Shown: positions 20,104 through 29,343 of the stretch, piece after piece | Numbering within the stretch: position 1 is the stretch's first letter | Layout: every line of letters starts with the position of its first letter | Assembly: GCA_964418885.1 (NCBI GenBank) | Contig: CAYQNW010000003.1 | Span: 20,612-84,611, forward strand | Direction of reading: 5' to 3' | Source: BMS3ABIN03 sp964418885 | GTDB taxonomy: Bacteria > Bacteroidota > Ignavibacteria > Ignavibacteriales > Ignavibacteriaceae | DNA: 64,000 nucleotides | Position numbers and translations under genes: made by a program | Notes under the pieces: model-generated | What the model was told of the DNA's origin: nothing | What the model saw: the letters and a program-made list of their open reading frames with translations, nothing else | Database searches by the model: none

Positions 20104-20307
20104 ATGAAAAAAAACAGCTACAAAAACAAAATGAGTGATTCATTTTACGATGATACTTTTTCTTATCTGAATTTAGAATCATCCGATAGTGAAGCGCTTT
20201 ACAACGAGGAGATGGAAGTAAATAATATACTTGAAGATCATGAAATTGAAGATCTCGATTTATCCGAGCTCGATGAAAAATTTCTTGATGAACTTCTATT
20301 ATTATAA
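20104..20307 (+). CDS. Small acidic protein of unknown function
   Basis: The ATG at 20104 is preceded by CGGAG at a 7-base spacing, and this start gives 67 residues; an earlier in-frame TTG at 20062 lacks a ribosome site. The N-terminus is basic (MKKNSYKNKM), and the C-terminal half is strongly acidic and leucine-rich (IEDLDLSELDEKFLDELLLL), probably helical. There is no signal peptide and I do not recognise the family. The second small gene starts 28 bases later, so the two are likely one transcript. Confidence 0.65.
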   Translation: MKKNSYKNKMSDSFYDDTFSYLNLESSDSEALYNEEMEVNNILEDHEIEDLDLSELDEKFLDELLLL

Positions 20308-20335
20308 ATCAGTAATCTGAATTGGAGGAATTATA

Positions 20336-20551
20336 ATGAGAACTTTTATCGGGTATGAAGGTCATTATGATATATACGATAACGGACAGATTATTGTTAG
20401 ATTGGTAAACGAACTGGGTAAGCTAACAGGTAAGATTAAGAAGCTCTCCAATGTAGCACATATTTATAACGATGCAGATAGAAATGGTGTTCTTCATCTT
20501 CTGCAGGTTATGAAAATATATAAAGTATTAGGACAAAACGTAGAAGCTTAA
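20336..20551 (+). CDS. Small hypothetical protein
   Basis: The 71-residue protein has a good ribosome site (GGAGG, 7 bases before the ATG). It starts MRTFIGYEGHYDIYDNG and is mixed alpha/beta by appearance, with no membrane segment or recognisable domain. It ends 4 bases before the convergent end of glnS. Pairing with the acidic gene upstream suggests a joint function, which I cannot name. Confidence 0.65.
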   Translation: MRTFIGYEGHYDIYDNGQIIVRLVNELGKLTGKIKKLSNVAHIYNDADRNGVLHLLQVMKIYKVLGQNVEA

Positions 20552-20555
20552 ATAA

Positions 20556-22259
20556 TTATTTTCTTTGTTGTGCCTTTTCGATTTTAGCCCAGGTATCGCG
20601 TAATGAAACGATCCTGTTAAGTACCAAAGCATCTTCTTTAGAATCAAATTTATCAAGACAAAAATAACCAATTCTCTCAAGTTGAAACCTGTCATCAGTA
20701 GTTAATGATTTTACAGACGGCTCAACTTTGCAATACTTCAGAATCTTTAACGAGTCTGGATTAATAGATTCCTTAAAATCTTTTTCTTTATCTCCGGTTG
20801 GATCTTCAGACGAAAAGAGCCTGTCATACAATCTTACTTCTGCTTCAACAGCTTGTTCTGCAGAAACCCAATGAATTGTTCCTTTAACTTTTTTATTGCT
20901 TGTTCCCGTTCCGCTTTTTGTTTCAGGATCATAAGTACAATGTAATTCTGTTATCTCTCCTGTTTTCGGATCTTTACTAAAGCTTTCACATTTAATTATG
21001 TAAGCATATCTTAACCGAACTTCCTGTCCCGGTGCTAACCTGTAAAACTTCTTTGGTGGATCTTCACGAAAGTCATCTTTTTCAATAAAAATAATTTTTG
21101 AGAATGGAAGTTTTCTTTTTCCCATAGATTCATCTTCGGGATTATTTACTGCATTAAGCTCTTCTACCTGGTCATCGGGATAATTATCGATTATCACTTT
21201 TAAAGGATTTAATACGCCCATTACTCTTTTTGCTCTTTTGTTAAGATCTTCTCTCAAGCTGTGTTCAAGAAGAGCAACATCTATAACGCCGTCTCTCTTA
21301 GCCACACCGACACGCTCGGAAAAATTTCTAATTGATTCCGGCGTATAACCTCTTCTTCTTAAACCGCTGATAGTAGGCATTCTTGGATCGTTCCAGCCGT
21401 TTACGAATTTACTTTTTACCAACTCAAGAAGAATTCGTTTGCTCATTACAGTATAATTAAGATTCAGTCTCGCAAATTCAATTTGCTGCGGATGATAAAT
21501 TTCAAGTTCATTTATGCACCAATCGTAAAGCGGGCGGTGGTTTTCAAATTCCAGAGTACAGATTGAATGTGTAATTCCTTCGATTGAATCGGATTGACCG
21601 TGCGCCCAATCGTACATCGGATAAATACACCATTTATCTCCGGTTCGATGATGAGATTCATGTTTAATTCTATAAAGAACTGGATCTCGCAAGTTCATGT
21701 TTGGAGAAGACATATCGATCTTTGCTCTTAAAACGTGTTCACCGTCTTTAAACTCACCAGCTTTCATTCTTTGAAACAAATCTAAATTTTCTTCAATAGA
21801 TCGATTACGGTAAAGACTGTTTTTACCCGGTTCGGTTGGTGTTCCCCTGCTTTCTCTAATTTCATTGAAGCTGGATGAATCAACGTATGCTTTACCTTTT
21901 TTAATTAATTTGATAGCATATTCATAAAGCTGATCAAAATAATCCGAAGCATAATATTCACGATCACCCCAATCGAAGCCGAGCCATTTGATATCTTCTT
22001 TGATAGATTCAACGTACTCAACTTCTTCCTTCGAAGGATTTGTATCATCAAAACGAAGATTGCAAAGACCGTTATAATCTTTTGCCAAACCAAAATTTAA
22101 ACAAATGGATTTTGCATGCCCTATATGAAGATAACCGTTCGGTTCAGGAGGGAAGCGTGTATGAACTCTCCCGTTATATTTGTTATTTCGAAGATCTTCA
22201 TCTATAATTTCTTTTATAAAGTTTGAAGGCTTTGTAGATTTTTGAGTTTCGTTTGCCAT
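20556..22259 (-). CDS. glnS: Glutaminyl-tRNA synthetase
   Basis: This enzyme charges tRNA-Gln with glutamine in the cytoplasm. At 567 residues it is close to the E. coli enzyme (about 554). The class I signatures are PPEPNGYLHIGHAKS (HIGH at 45-48) and VMSKR in place of KMSKS. RFDDTNPSKE and LRRRGYTPESIRNF are GlnRS-specific landmarks, and the C-terminal anticodon-binding beta-barrels are present (from about 330). gltX lies 15 bases upstream on the same strand, so the two form an operon. With GlnRS present the cell need not make Gln-tRNA by transamidation. Confidence 0.97.
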   Translation of the reverse strand: MANETQKSTKPSNFIKEIIDEDLRNNKYNGRVHTRFPPEPNGYLHIGHAKSICLNFGLAKDYNGLCNLRFDDTNPSKEEVEYVESIKEDIKWLGFDWGDREYYASDYFDQLYEYAIKLIKKGKAYVDSSSFNEIRESRGTPTEPGKNSLYRNRSIEENLDLFQRMKAGEFKDGEHVLRAKIDMSSPNMNLRDPVLYRIKHESHHRTGDKWCIYPMYDWAHGQSDSIEGITHSICTLEFENHRPLYDWCINELEIYHPQQIEFARLNLNYTVMSKRILLELVKSKFVNGWNDPRMPTISGLRRRGYTPESIRNFSERVGVAKRDGVIDVALLEHSLREDLNKRAKRVMGVLNPLKVIIDNYPDDQVEELNAVNNPEDESMGKRKLPFSKIIFIEKDDFREDPPKKFYRLAPGQEVRLRYAYIIKCESFSKDPKTGEITELHCTYDPETKSGTGTSNKKVKGTIHWVSAEQAVEAEVRLYDRLFSSEDPTGDKEKDFKESINPDSLKILKYCKVEPSVKSLTTDDRFQLERIGYFCLDKFDSKEDALVLNRIVSLRDTWAKIEKAQQRK

Positions 22260-22274
22260 ATTTCTAATGAAGTT

Positions 22275-23732
22275 TTAGTTTATATTTTCAATTGCCCGGT
22301 CGATGCGTTTTACGGATTCATCCTTACCAAGAATAAACAGTAAATCGTACATACCAGGACCTGTTCCTGTTCCTGAAACTGCAAGTCTTAAAGGATGAAT
22401 TAGTTTGCCTTTGCCAGTATTCAACTGTTCAGCAGTATCTGTTAGTGCTTTTTCATAATCTTCTTTAGAAGGATTAGGAAGTTTAGCAAAATTATTTCTT
22501 AATGTAATCAAGTGTTCAGCAGAATCTTCGTTCCATCTTTTTTTAACCACGTCTTTATCATAGCTTATTGGAGCTTCATAAAAGTAAGTACAATTATTGA
22601 TGAATTCTTTTAAAAAGGTTACTCTCGGTTTCATTGTTTCAATTATCTGAAGCAGGTAATGATCTGAAAAAGCTTTGTCTTTATATTCAGATTCAGCTAA
22701 TTCATTTTTTAACATCCCAAGAATTTCTTCATCTGGCTTGCTGCGGAGATGTTCGGCATTCAGCCAGTTTAATTTTTCTAAGTTGAAAACCGCTCCTGCT
22801 TTATGAACTCTGTCGAGAGAAAACTTTCCGATAAGTTCATCCATTGTATAAAACTCTTTATCATCACCGTAATTCCAGCCAAGCAATGCAACAAAATTTA
22901 TTAATGCTTCTTTCAAGTAACCTTTATTTCTATAATCTTCAACTGCAACATCACCCTGTCTTTTACTCAATTTAGATTTATCAGGATTCAGAAGGAGAGG
23001 GAGGTGTGCGAAAAACGGTTTCTCCCATCCGAAATAATCATATAGTAAAATATGCTTTGGCGTTGAGGATAACCATTCTTCACCACGAATTATGTGTGTT
23101 ACCCTCATCAAATGATCGTCAACTACATTTGCAAGATGATAAGTAGGGTAACCGTCACTTTTAATTAAAACCTGGTCATCAATATTATTACTTTCAAATT
23201 CAACCCGACCTCTTATGACATCATCAAAAACAATTTGCTTATCTGGCTCTACATTTAGTCGTACAACTTTTGGCATTCCTGATTTTAAATTTTTCTCGAC
23301 CTTTTCTTTAGAGAGATGAAGACAATGTTTGTCGTATTTTGCCTGGGAAAGCTTTTGCTTTTGCTGCTCTTCGCGTAAAGATGCAAGTCTTTCCTGTGTG
23401 CAAAAACAATAGTATGCTTTACCAGATTCAATTAATTTATTTATATGTTCATGATATATTTTTAATCTTTCCGATTGAAGATATGGTTCAGAATTCCCTC
23501 CAACGTAAGGACCTTCATCGAAATCAAATCCTACCCAATTTAGTGTATCGATCAATTTCTCCGTTGCACCTTCTACATACCTGTTTCTGTCTGTGTCCTC
23601 GATTCTTAAGATTATTCTACCTTTTTGATTTTTAGCAAACAGGTAATTGTACAGAGCTGTTCGTAATCCACCGATGTGGAGGAAACCCGTTGGGCTCGGT
23701 GCAAATCTGACCACCGGTGAATTGTTATTCAT
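22275..23732 (-). CDS. gltX: Glutamyl-tRNA synthetase
   Basis: This 485-residue class I synthetase charges tRNA-Glu. The signatures are APSPTGFLHIGGLRTALYNY (HIGG at 19-22), RIEDTDRNR and the KLSKRQGD loop. The C-terminal helical anticodon-binding domain ends in KLIHPLRLAVSGTGTGPGMY, as usual for bacterial GluRS. It is the upstream gene of a gltX-glnS pair. It starts with ATG and no strong ribosome site is seen. Confidence 0.97.
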   Translation of the reverse strand: MNNNSPVVRFAPSPTGFLHIGGLRTALYNYLFAKNQKGRIILRIEDTDRNRYVEGATEKLIDTLNWVGFDFDEGPYVGGNSEPYLQSERLKIYHEHINKLIESGKAYYCFCTQERLASLREEQQKQKLSQAKYDKHCLHLSKEKVEKNLKSGMPKVVRLNVEPDKQIVFDDVIRGRVEFESNNIDDQVLIKSDGYPTYHLANVVDDHLMRVTHIIRGEEWLSSTPKHILLYDYFGWEKPFFAHLPLLLNPDKSKLSKRQGDVAVEDYRNKGYLKEALINFVALLGWNYGDDKEFYTMDELIGKFSLDRVHKAGAVFNLEKLNWLNAEHLRSKPDEEILGMLKNELAESEYKDKAFSDHYLLQIIETMKPRVTFLKEFINNCTYFYEAPISYDKDVVKKRWNEDSAEHLITLRNNFAKLPNPSKEDYEKALTDTAEQLNTGKGKLIHPLRLAVSGTGTGPGMYDLLFILGKDESVKRIDRAIENIN

Positions 23733-23853
23733 TTATAATGCTGTTGTAAAATTGATTAAAATTATAAAACACGGATCGAAAATTACTAATTTGAGAATTA
23801 AAAATGTGGGTAACTCCGGCTACCGGTAAGATTTTATTAAACCGGAACTATTA

Positions 23854-26211
23854 TTACTTCTGTATCGCTTCCTTCTGTTCTGTATAGTATTTTACTTTCT
23901 GGATGAATTCCTGGCTATCGATTGGTTTGGGAATATAATCCGTAGCACCAGCTTCAAGACATTTTTCCCTGTCGCCTTTCATTGCAAAAGCGGTTAATGC
24001 AATAATCGGTGTGTTTTTATATTCTTCAAGCTGCCTGATCTTTTGAGTTGCTTCAAAGCCGTTCATAACTGGCATCTGCATATCCATCAGGATAAGATCG
24101 TATCTTTGTTCTTTTACCTGGTCGAGAGCTTCCTGCCCGTTTTCAACCACAACAATTGAATCAAAATTATTTTTCTTTAATAGTCTTGTTACAATTATTT
24201 GAGAATGTTTATAGTCCTCGACAAGTAAAATCTTAACCGTATCTTTTTTCTCCTTTACTTCTTCAGGTGATGAAGGTTCATCGAACTTATCTATCATTGC
24301 TGTGACAACATCCTGAAGGTCTTCAATATTTGTACTGCTCTTTCTTAAGAGATCCACAAACAAGCCGTCGATCATTTTCAGGTCTTCATCTATGTTTTCT
24401 TTGCCAGTGTAAATAACTATCGGGAGTTTTGCATAAGCCGGTTTTGATTTGATTAGTTTTATCAGATCGAATCCGTTTATTTCGGGCATATCAAGATCGA
24501 TAATTGCTAGATCTATGTTTATGTTTTCAATTTTACCCATTACCTGAGATGAATGAGATTCAGCAACAGGATTGAATCCAGCCTGCTGTACAGATTCTTT
24601 TAACAGGTTTAAAGTCGGTACATCATCATCAACAATAAGTATGTTTGAATCTTTTCTTAATCTATAATGAGTTAGAACTTCAACTAAATATTTATAGTTA
24701 ATCGGTTTTACAAAATATTCAACAGCACCCATTAAAAATGCTTTTTGCTGTTCAGCTTCAACCGAGCAAATAATTACAGGAGTTTTTTTAGTGTTAGGAA
24801 TTTTTCTTATTTGCTGAAGAAGTTCAAGTCCGTTTGAATCCGGTAGAACAATATCCATTAAAATTGCTAGAAAAGGTTCTTTATCTGCAATCTGTAGAGT
24901 CTGTTCAGCGGAATTCACGATCGTCGGTTCGTAACCCCATTTGTTCAGGTAGTTGCTTAAAAGTTTCGACGTAGCGTAGTCATCTTCTATAACCAGCACT
25001 TTGTTTGTCTTGGCAGATTTTGGCAAGGCACTTATCTTCGATTCTATTTCGGAAATCTTCTGTACAGGAATTGAAAAATAGTACGAAGTTCCTTTACCGA
25101 GCGTACTTGTTACATCGATCTCACCATTTAAATGATCGATGTATCTTTTTACTAAGGTTAAACTTAGTCCTGTTGTGTTACCGATTTTTTGAATAACAAG
25201 ATCGTTCAGAGTAAAAGGTACAAACACCTGGTTTAGTTTGTCCGATGGAATTCCCTGGCTAGTATCGCTTATCCTGAAACTCAATCGATCATTTTCTGTT
25301 GAAAATGCGGAGACAGTTACTTTTCCCTGTTCTGTAAGACGTACAGCGTTGTTAATAACGTTCAATAAAATATATCTTAACTTTTGTGCATCGAGGTTTA
25401 ACGATTCAGGAAGCTTTTCATCTAAGTTTACTATGAATTCAATTCGCGACTTATCTACTTTTTCTTCGATTAATTTTAATATGTCTTTAACGAATTGTGA
25501 AATATTAACAACACTGAGATTAGATTTACTTTCACCATTATCCAGTTTAGCTATCTCGATAAGATCATTTAATGTTGATAATAAATCGTAAGCGTTTTCT
25601 TTTAATGTATCTACATATTCACTTTGTGATGGGGATAAATTCTCTTCATTAAGCAAAGAAGCAAAACCCATGATGCTGTTTGTTGGTGTTCTTAGTTCAT
25701 GTGCAATTGAAGAAATTATATTACTGAGCGAACTGCTGAGACTTCCTCTTTTACCCATCCACAACCGCAACAGATTTCTTAGTGAATCTCCGATTACAAT
25801 GATATCATCAATTTCTTTCTGAGTGAACTCGGATTTTTTTGCAATCTTCAACATCACTTTTTCATTATCGGAAATCCCGATATGCATACAGCCTTCATTC
25901 ATTACAATATCGGATGCCCGGAATTCACAATCCTTTTTAATTTCAAAGATTATTTCTGTTGAACTGCTTGTAACATTAGAGCAGGTTTTACATTGGACTA
26001 CTGAAGCCTGTACATAGGATTTAATTGCATTAGCCGATTTACCTAGAATCTCGAACCCATTACCTGTTGATCTTGTTAGAACCGTCGCTTCGAGTTCGGA
26101 TTCTTTTACAAGGAATTCACAAAGTTCATTTGGAAACTCATTAGACGATGTTAAAGCAGAATTAATAAGCTTATTAAATTTTGAAAGTGAATCTATTTTC
26201 GCGCTTTGCAT
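23854..26211 (-). CDS. Hybrid sensor histidine kinase with three receiver domains
   Basis: The 785-residue protein has no transmembrane segment. An N-terminal GAF-like sensor (about 10-150) carries a CKTCSN pair and a further CEF cysteine. A HisKA domain follows with SIAHELRTPTNSIMGF (His171), then an HATPase domain (N-box NVINNAVRL). Three receivers come next, with phospho-acceptors Asp453 (MDIVLPDSNG), Asp572 (IDLDMPEING) and Asp710 (MDMQMPVMNG). The ATP lid motif reads DTSQGIP, where the first Gly of DxGxGI is Ser. There is no DNA-binding output, so signalling must pass on by phosphotransfer or protein contact. Its partner is not in the window. Confidence 0.92.
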   Translation of the reverse strand: MQSAKIDSLSKFNKLINSALTSSNEFPNELCEFLVKESELEATVLTRSTGNGFEILGKSANAIKSYVQASVVQCKTCSNVTSSSTEIIFEIKKDCEFRASDIVMNEGCMHIGISDNEKVMLKIAKKSEFTQKEIDDIIVIGDSLRNLLRLWMGKRGSLSSSLSNIISSIAHELRTPTNSIMGFASLLNEENLSPSQSEYVDTLKENAYDLLSTLNDLIEIAKLDNGESKSNLSVVNISQFVKDILKLIEEKVDKSRIEFIVNLDEKLPESLNLDAQKLRYILLNVINNAVRLTEQGKVTVSAFSTENDRLSFRISDTSQGIPSDKLNQVFVPFTLNDLVIQKIGNTTGLSLTLVKRYIDHLNGEIDVTSTLGKGTSYYFSIPVQKISEIESKISALPKSAKTNKVLVIEDDYATSKLLSNYLNKWGYEPTIVNSAEQTLQIADKEPFLAILMDIVLPDSNGLELLQQIRKIPNTKKTPVIICSVEAEQQKAFLMGAVEYFVKPINYKYLVEVLTHYRLRKDSNILIVDDDVPTLNLLKESVQQAGFNPVAESHSSQVMGKIENINIDLAIIDLDMPEINGFDLIKLIKSKPAYAKLPIVIYTGKENIDEDLKMIDGLFVDLLRKSSTNIEDLQDVVTAMIDKFDEPSSPEEVKEKKDTVKILLVEDYKHSQIIVTRLLKKNNFDSIVVVENGQEALDQVKEQRYDLILMDMQMPVMNGFEATQKIRQLEEYKNTPIIALTAFAMKGDREKCLEAGATDYIPKPIDSQEFIQKVKYYTEQKEAIQK

Positions 26212-26372
26212 AAATTAAAATTTATTTGTTTCGATTTTAGTAACAGCAATAATTTTACGAAATCTAAATATAATAACAGAGAATACAAAAATTTACCTCT
26301 CTAAGTTATTTATTTATAATGAAATAGTACAGTATTGGTTATATACTTCTTAAGATAAAATGAAATATCCTT

Positions 26373-28406
26373 TTAAATATTTAAATCAAGCTGGAGTGAC
26401 AGCCTGTTATCAAGGTTTCCGTTTATTGTATTGTTGCCCGAACTTAGTGATTTCTCTTTCGGTTTGTACGTCTCAGAATATTTTGCTGATATTGTAAACA
26501 CTTTCATTAGTCTGTAACGCACAATAAGGTACCATCTTATACCTTCACCATACATAGCTAAGTTTGAAAGAATACCGGTTAAATCATTTTCATATTCATA
26601 AATTGCTGAATTAAAGGAATCTGTTCTGAAAAAGATTATTCTCGCATAAAGATTAAAGGTCGAAGAAGGTGAAAACCTGATATCCTGGAAAAATAAATAT
26701 CCATCCTCTTTTGTATCGATGGAAGCAATCCTGTAATTGTTAAATTCATATCTGCCTTTTAAACGAAGATTTTTTGTAGGATAATAAATTAATTCTAACC
26801 TGATCGCCTGACGTAATCTTTTAACAAGTTGTTTTGTGTTATCCATTGATTCGGTTACATCTTTATCTTCATACTTATAACGAATTCTCGTTTCTACTTT
26901 GTAAAGAGGTTTACTGGTCAGATCGGCTAGAAACTCATCACCTTCGCTCGGAAGCGGATTTGAAAATGTTGCAAACGGGAATTTGAACTGATCGTAATAA
27001 AAGTTTAACAGACCGATCGGAGTTCTCCATTTAATTCCATTGTAAATTCCAAATTCGTTCGAAGGTGCCCCCGATCTTTCAGCAAAGGCATAACCATGTA
27101 AGCTTACATAATTCCTCGGATAACTTCTGATTGATGAAATAAATGAAAGATCTCTTCCGATAAAAAATTGAATGGAATTTATTGATGCAACCGATGTTCC
27201 GTTGTAAACAAATTCGCCAAAAATATTAATGTTGTTTATGATTAGATCATAATAAAAAGAAGTAAAATTGAATTCATCTCCTTTAAGATCAAATACACCC
27301 GATGGATAAAAACTATTGGAGTATTTTGAATGGTAATGCATTAAACCCGTTCTTAGTAATTCTCCGGTTGTATAATCTAGTCTTCCTCCCCAAAGTATTT
27401 CTTCAGCAGCATTCTTTTTCCTTATTTCTGTTTCCGTTCTGTGTAAACCATCAACCTGAACAGATAAAATATCCCCGGTCACCGAATCAATGTTTGCATC
27501 CAATTTATTCCTGGAATAGAAGGCGGAGATCGTAAAGTTATCAAAGGCAACTGAGCTTGCGGCACCTCGTAAAAAGCCGGTTTCTGTTGCACTTGTGTAA
27601 GGTCTTAATTTTCTTTCTCTTTTCTTTACAGTGTAAACTGCATCTGAGCCTTTGGAGAAACCGTATGGACTCCATAACGAAAGACCCTGTCCGAACTCAA
27701 CAAGATAATCTCCAACAATAAGATTCTGCAAATGTCCGATTTCATTAACTGCAAAGTAGTACGATTTAAACTCATCGATAGAAGATTCTCCGGCATCTTT
27801 TTCCGCAAGAAATCCTGCTTGATAATTATCAGAATATTTAAGTGTCATTCGATTGTAAACTTTTGGCTTCGTACCTTCATACTTATTATTAATGAATCCT
27901 TCGCGTGTTTGCAGATCGTTTATCAACCTGCTACGTAATTTGAAGTTTGTATCATAAATTATTTCATCAAAAGTTGATCCGGTTTCTTCTGTTTGAACTT
28001 CCGGTTTATCATTATTCATCACTTCAAGGAATGGAGATATCTTTTGAATCAAATCTTTGTTCAATCCTTGTACAGCATTTAATTCCTTAACTGAAAAAAA
28101 GTAGCCGAACTTTTCTCTGTAAGAAACAATCAACCTGGCTGATTCCAGATCGAGTTCGGGAATTTGCTGGAGATCAGGAATTTTAGCAGTATTTAAATTA
28201 ATTGGATGATTGAGCAGGTATTCGACTGATTCATAAAGATCTGAATTGTCAGTTTCTTCGGATGGTTCCTGAAGTATATTTTCCAGAACTTCTTCGGCTT
28301 CAATGTAAGATGAATCGGTTTGTGAGTATATCATTTTCCCTGGAATCGCAAATAACATCAGGATAATTATCAGTAACAATATCCTATTAATCATTCTGTA
28401 AAGCAT
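26373..28406 (-). CDS. Helix-hairpin-helix protein with outer-membrane beta-barrel-like body
   Basis: The 677-residue protein has a signal peptide (about 1-28). A ComEA-like pair of helix-hairpin-helix motifs follows at about 68-135 (NLNTAKIPDLQQIPELDLES, LNAVQGLNKDLIQKISPF). The remaining 530 or so residues alternate hydrophobic and aromatic positions as a beta-barrel would (SKYSNSFYPSGVFDLKGDEF, ARIIFFRTDSFN). A secreted HhH domain suggests DNA or peptide contact at the cell surface, but the function is not established to my knowledge. Its ATG abuts the stop codon of the PorV-like gene with no gap, so the two are co-translated. A second ATG at 28394 could be the start. Confidence 0.7.
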   Translation of the reverse strand: MLYRMINRILLLIIILMLFAIPGKMIYSQTDSSYIEAEEVLENILQEPSEETDNSDLYESVEYLLNHPINLNTAKIPDLQQIPELDLESARLIVSYREKFGYFFSVKELNAVQGLNKDLIQKISPFLEVMNNDKPEVQTEETGSTFDEIIYDTNFKLRSRLINDLQTREGFINNKYEGTKPKVYNRMTLKYSDNYQAGFLAEKDAGESSIDEFKSYYFAVNEIGHLQNLIVGDYLVEFGQGLSLWSPYGFSKGSDAVYTVKKRERKLRPYTSATETGFLRGAASSVAFDNFTISAFYSRNKLDANIDSVTGDILSVQVDGLHRTETEIRKKNAAEEILWGGRLDYTTGELLRTGLMHYHSKYSNSFYPSGVFDLKGDEFNFTSFYYDLIINNINIFGEFVYNGTSVASINSIQFFIGRDLSFISSIRSYPRNYVSLHGYAFAERSGAPSNEFGIYNGIKWRTPIGLLNFYYDQFKFPFATFSNPLPSEGDEFLADLTSKPLYKVETRIRYKYEDKDVTESMDNTKQLVKRLRQAIRLELIYYPTKNLRLKGRYEFNNYRIASIDTKEDGYLFFQDIRFSPSSTFNLYARIIFFRTDSFNSAIYEYENDLTGILSNLAMYGEGIRWYLIVRYRLMKVFTISAKYSETYKPKEKSLSSGNNTINGNLDNRLSLQLDLNI

Positions 28407-29264
28407 TTACTGAATACCAAGATGCTTTCTTATTTCGTTAGATCTTGAACCGTCTTTGCCGAAGCTAATCGTAATTCCTGCCTGATGTGTTAATCCAAGA
28501 TCCTGGTGTGTAAAGAATGAATAATCGAGGCTAACTACAGAATAATTAATTCCAACTCCCGCGGAATATCTTGTTGGCTTATTCTGGAAACCGATACGAA
28601 GTGAAAGATATTTTATGATATTATATTCAATCCCGGTTTGTACAGAAGGTTTGTAACGAATGTCCTTTTCAACAGAAATGTTCAGAGTCAGAGTATTGAT
28701 TACATCATAACTAAATCCTGTTGAAAATATCATAGGAATCTGATCATCTTCATTTCCAACACTTGCACGATTGATATTAGATATTGAAAAGCCCCATCTT
28801 ATCTGGTTTGTAACGTAGGCGAGTCCGCCAAAGTTAAGATAGAGTTTACCAGTATTTCCGTAATTCTTAATAGAAAAAGTATGGTAGTTTATTGCTATGC
28901 CCGCAAAAAATTTATTCTCGTAATTGTATGAATAACCGATAAGAAGTTTTGTTTCTCTGTAAAGATCGAAACCGTAAGTCATTCCACCAACTGCAATCGA
29001 GCCGAAATCGAATGGTTCTACATAAGCAACATAACCGTTTGCTAATTCTGATAAACCAAATGGGGCGGGGGAGTAGTAAATTCCGATTTCACGCCAATTA
29101 ATTTGAGAGAGTCCAGCCGGATTATTGAACAGCGAAAATACATCATCGCTTAATGCAACGTCTGAATTAGATAAAGAAATTTGTCTTGCACCGGGATTAA
29201 ACTGTGCAAAACTTTGTGTAATTATTAGCAGGGGAACAAATATTTTGAAAAAGTGTTTAATCAT
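28407..29264 (-). CDS. PorV/PorQ-like outer-membrane beta-barrel protein
   Basis: From the ATG at 29264 the protein has 285 residues. GGAGG lies close before it, and an upstream in-frame TTG at 29273 overlaps that ribosome site. After a signal peptide (ending SFAQ) comes GARQISLSNSDVALSDD and NNPAGLS, the N-terminal hallmark of the PorV/PorQ/FadL-like group. The rest is barrel-like strands. PorV and PorQ are T9SS shuttle or attachment components in Bacteroidota. Assignment here is by N-terminal resemblance only. It pairs with the HhH-barrel gene and faces porD across 79 bases. Confidence 0.65.
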   Translation of the reverse strand: MIKHFFKIFVPLLIITQSFAQFNPGARQISLSNSDVALSDDVFSLFNNPAGLSQINWREIGIYYSPAPFGLSELANGYVAYVEPFDFGSIAVGGMTYGFDLYRETKLLIGYSYNYENKFFAGIAINYHTFSIKNYGNTGKLYLNFGGLAYVTNQIRWGFSISNINRASVGNEDDQIPMIFSTGFSYDVINTLTLNISVEKDIRYKPSVQTGIEYNIIKYLSLRIGFQNKPTRYSAGVGINYSVVSLDYSFFTHQDLGLTHQAGITISFGKDGSRSNEIRKHLGIQ

Positions 29265-29343
29265 TACCTCCAATTAACGTTGAGACAGTATATCTAATTT
29301 TATATATTAAATTAACAAAAAAATCAAACTAACCGGAACGTAT

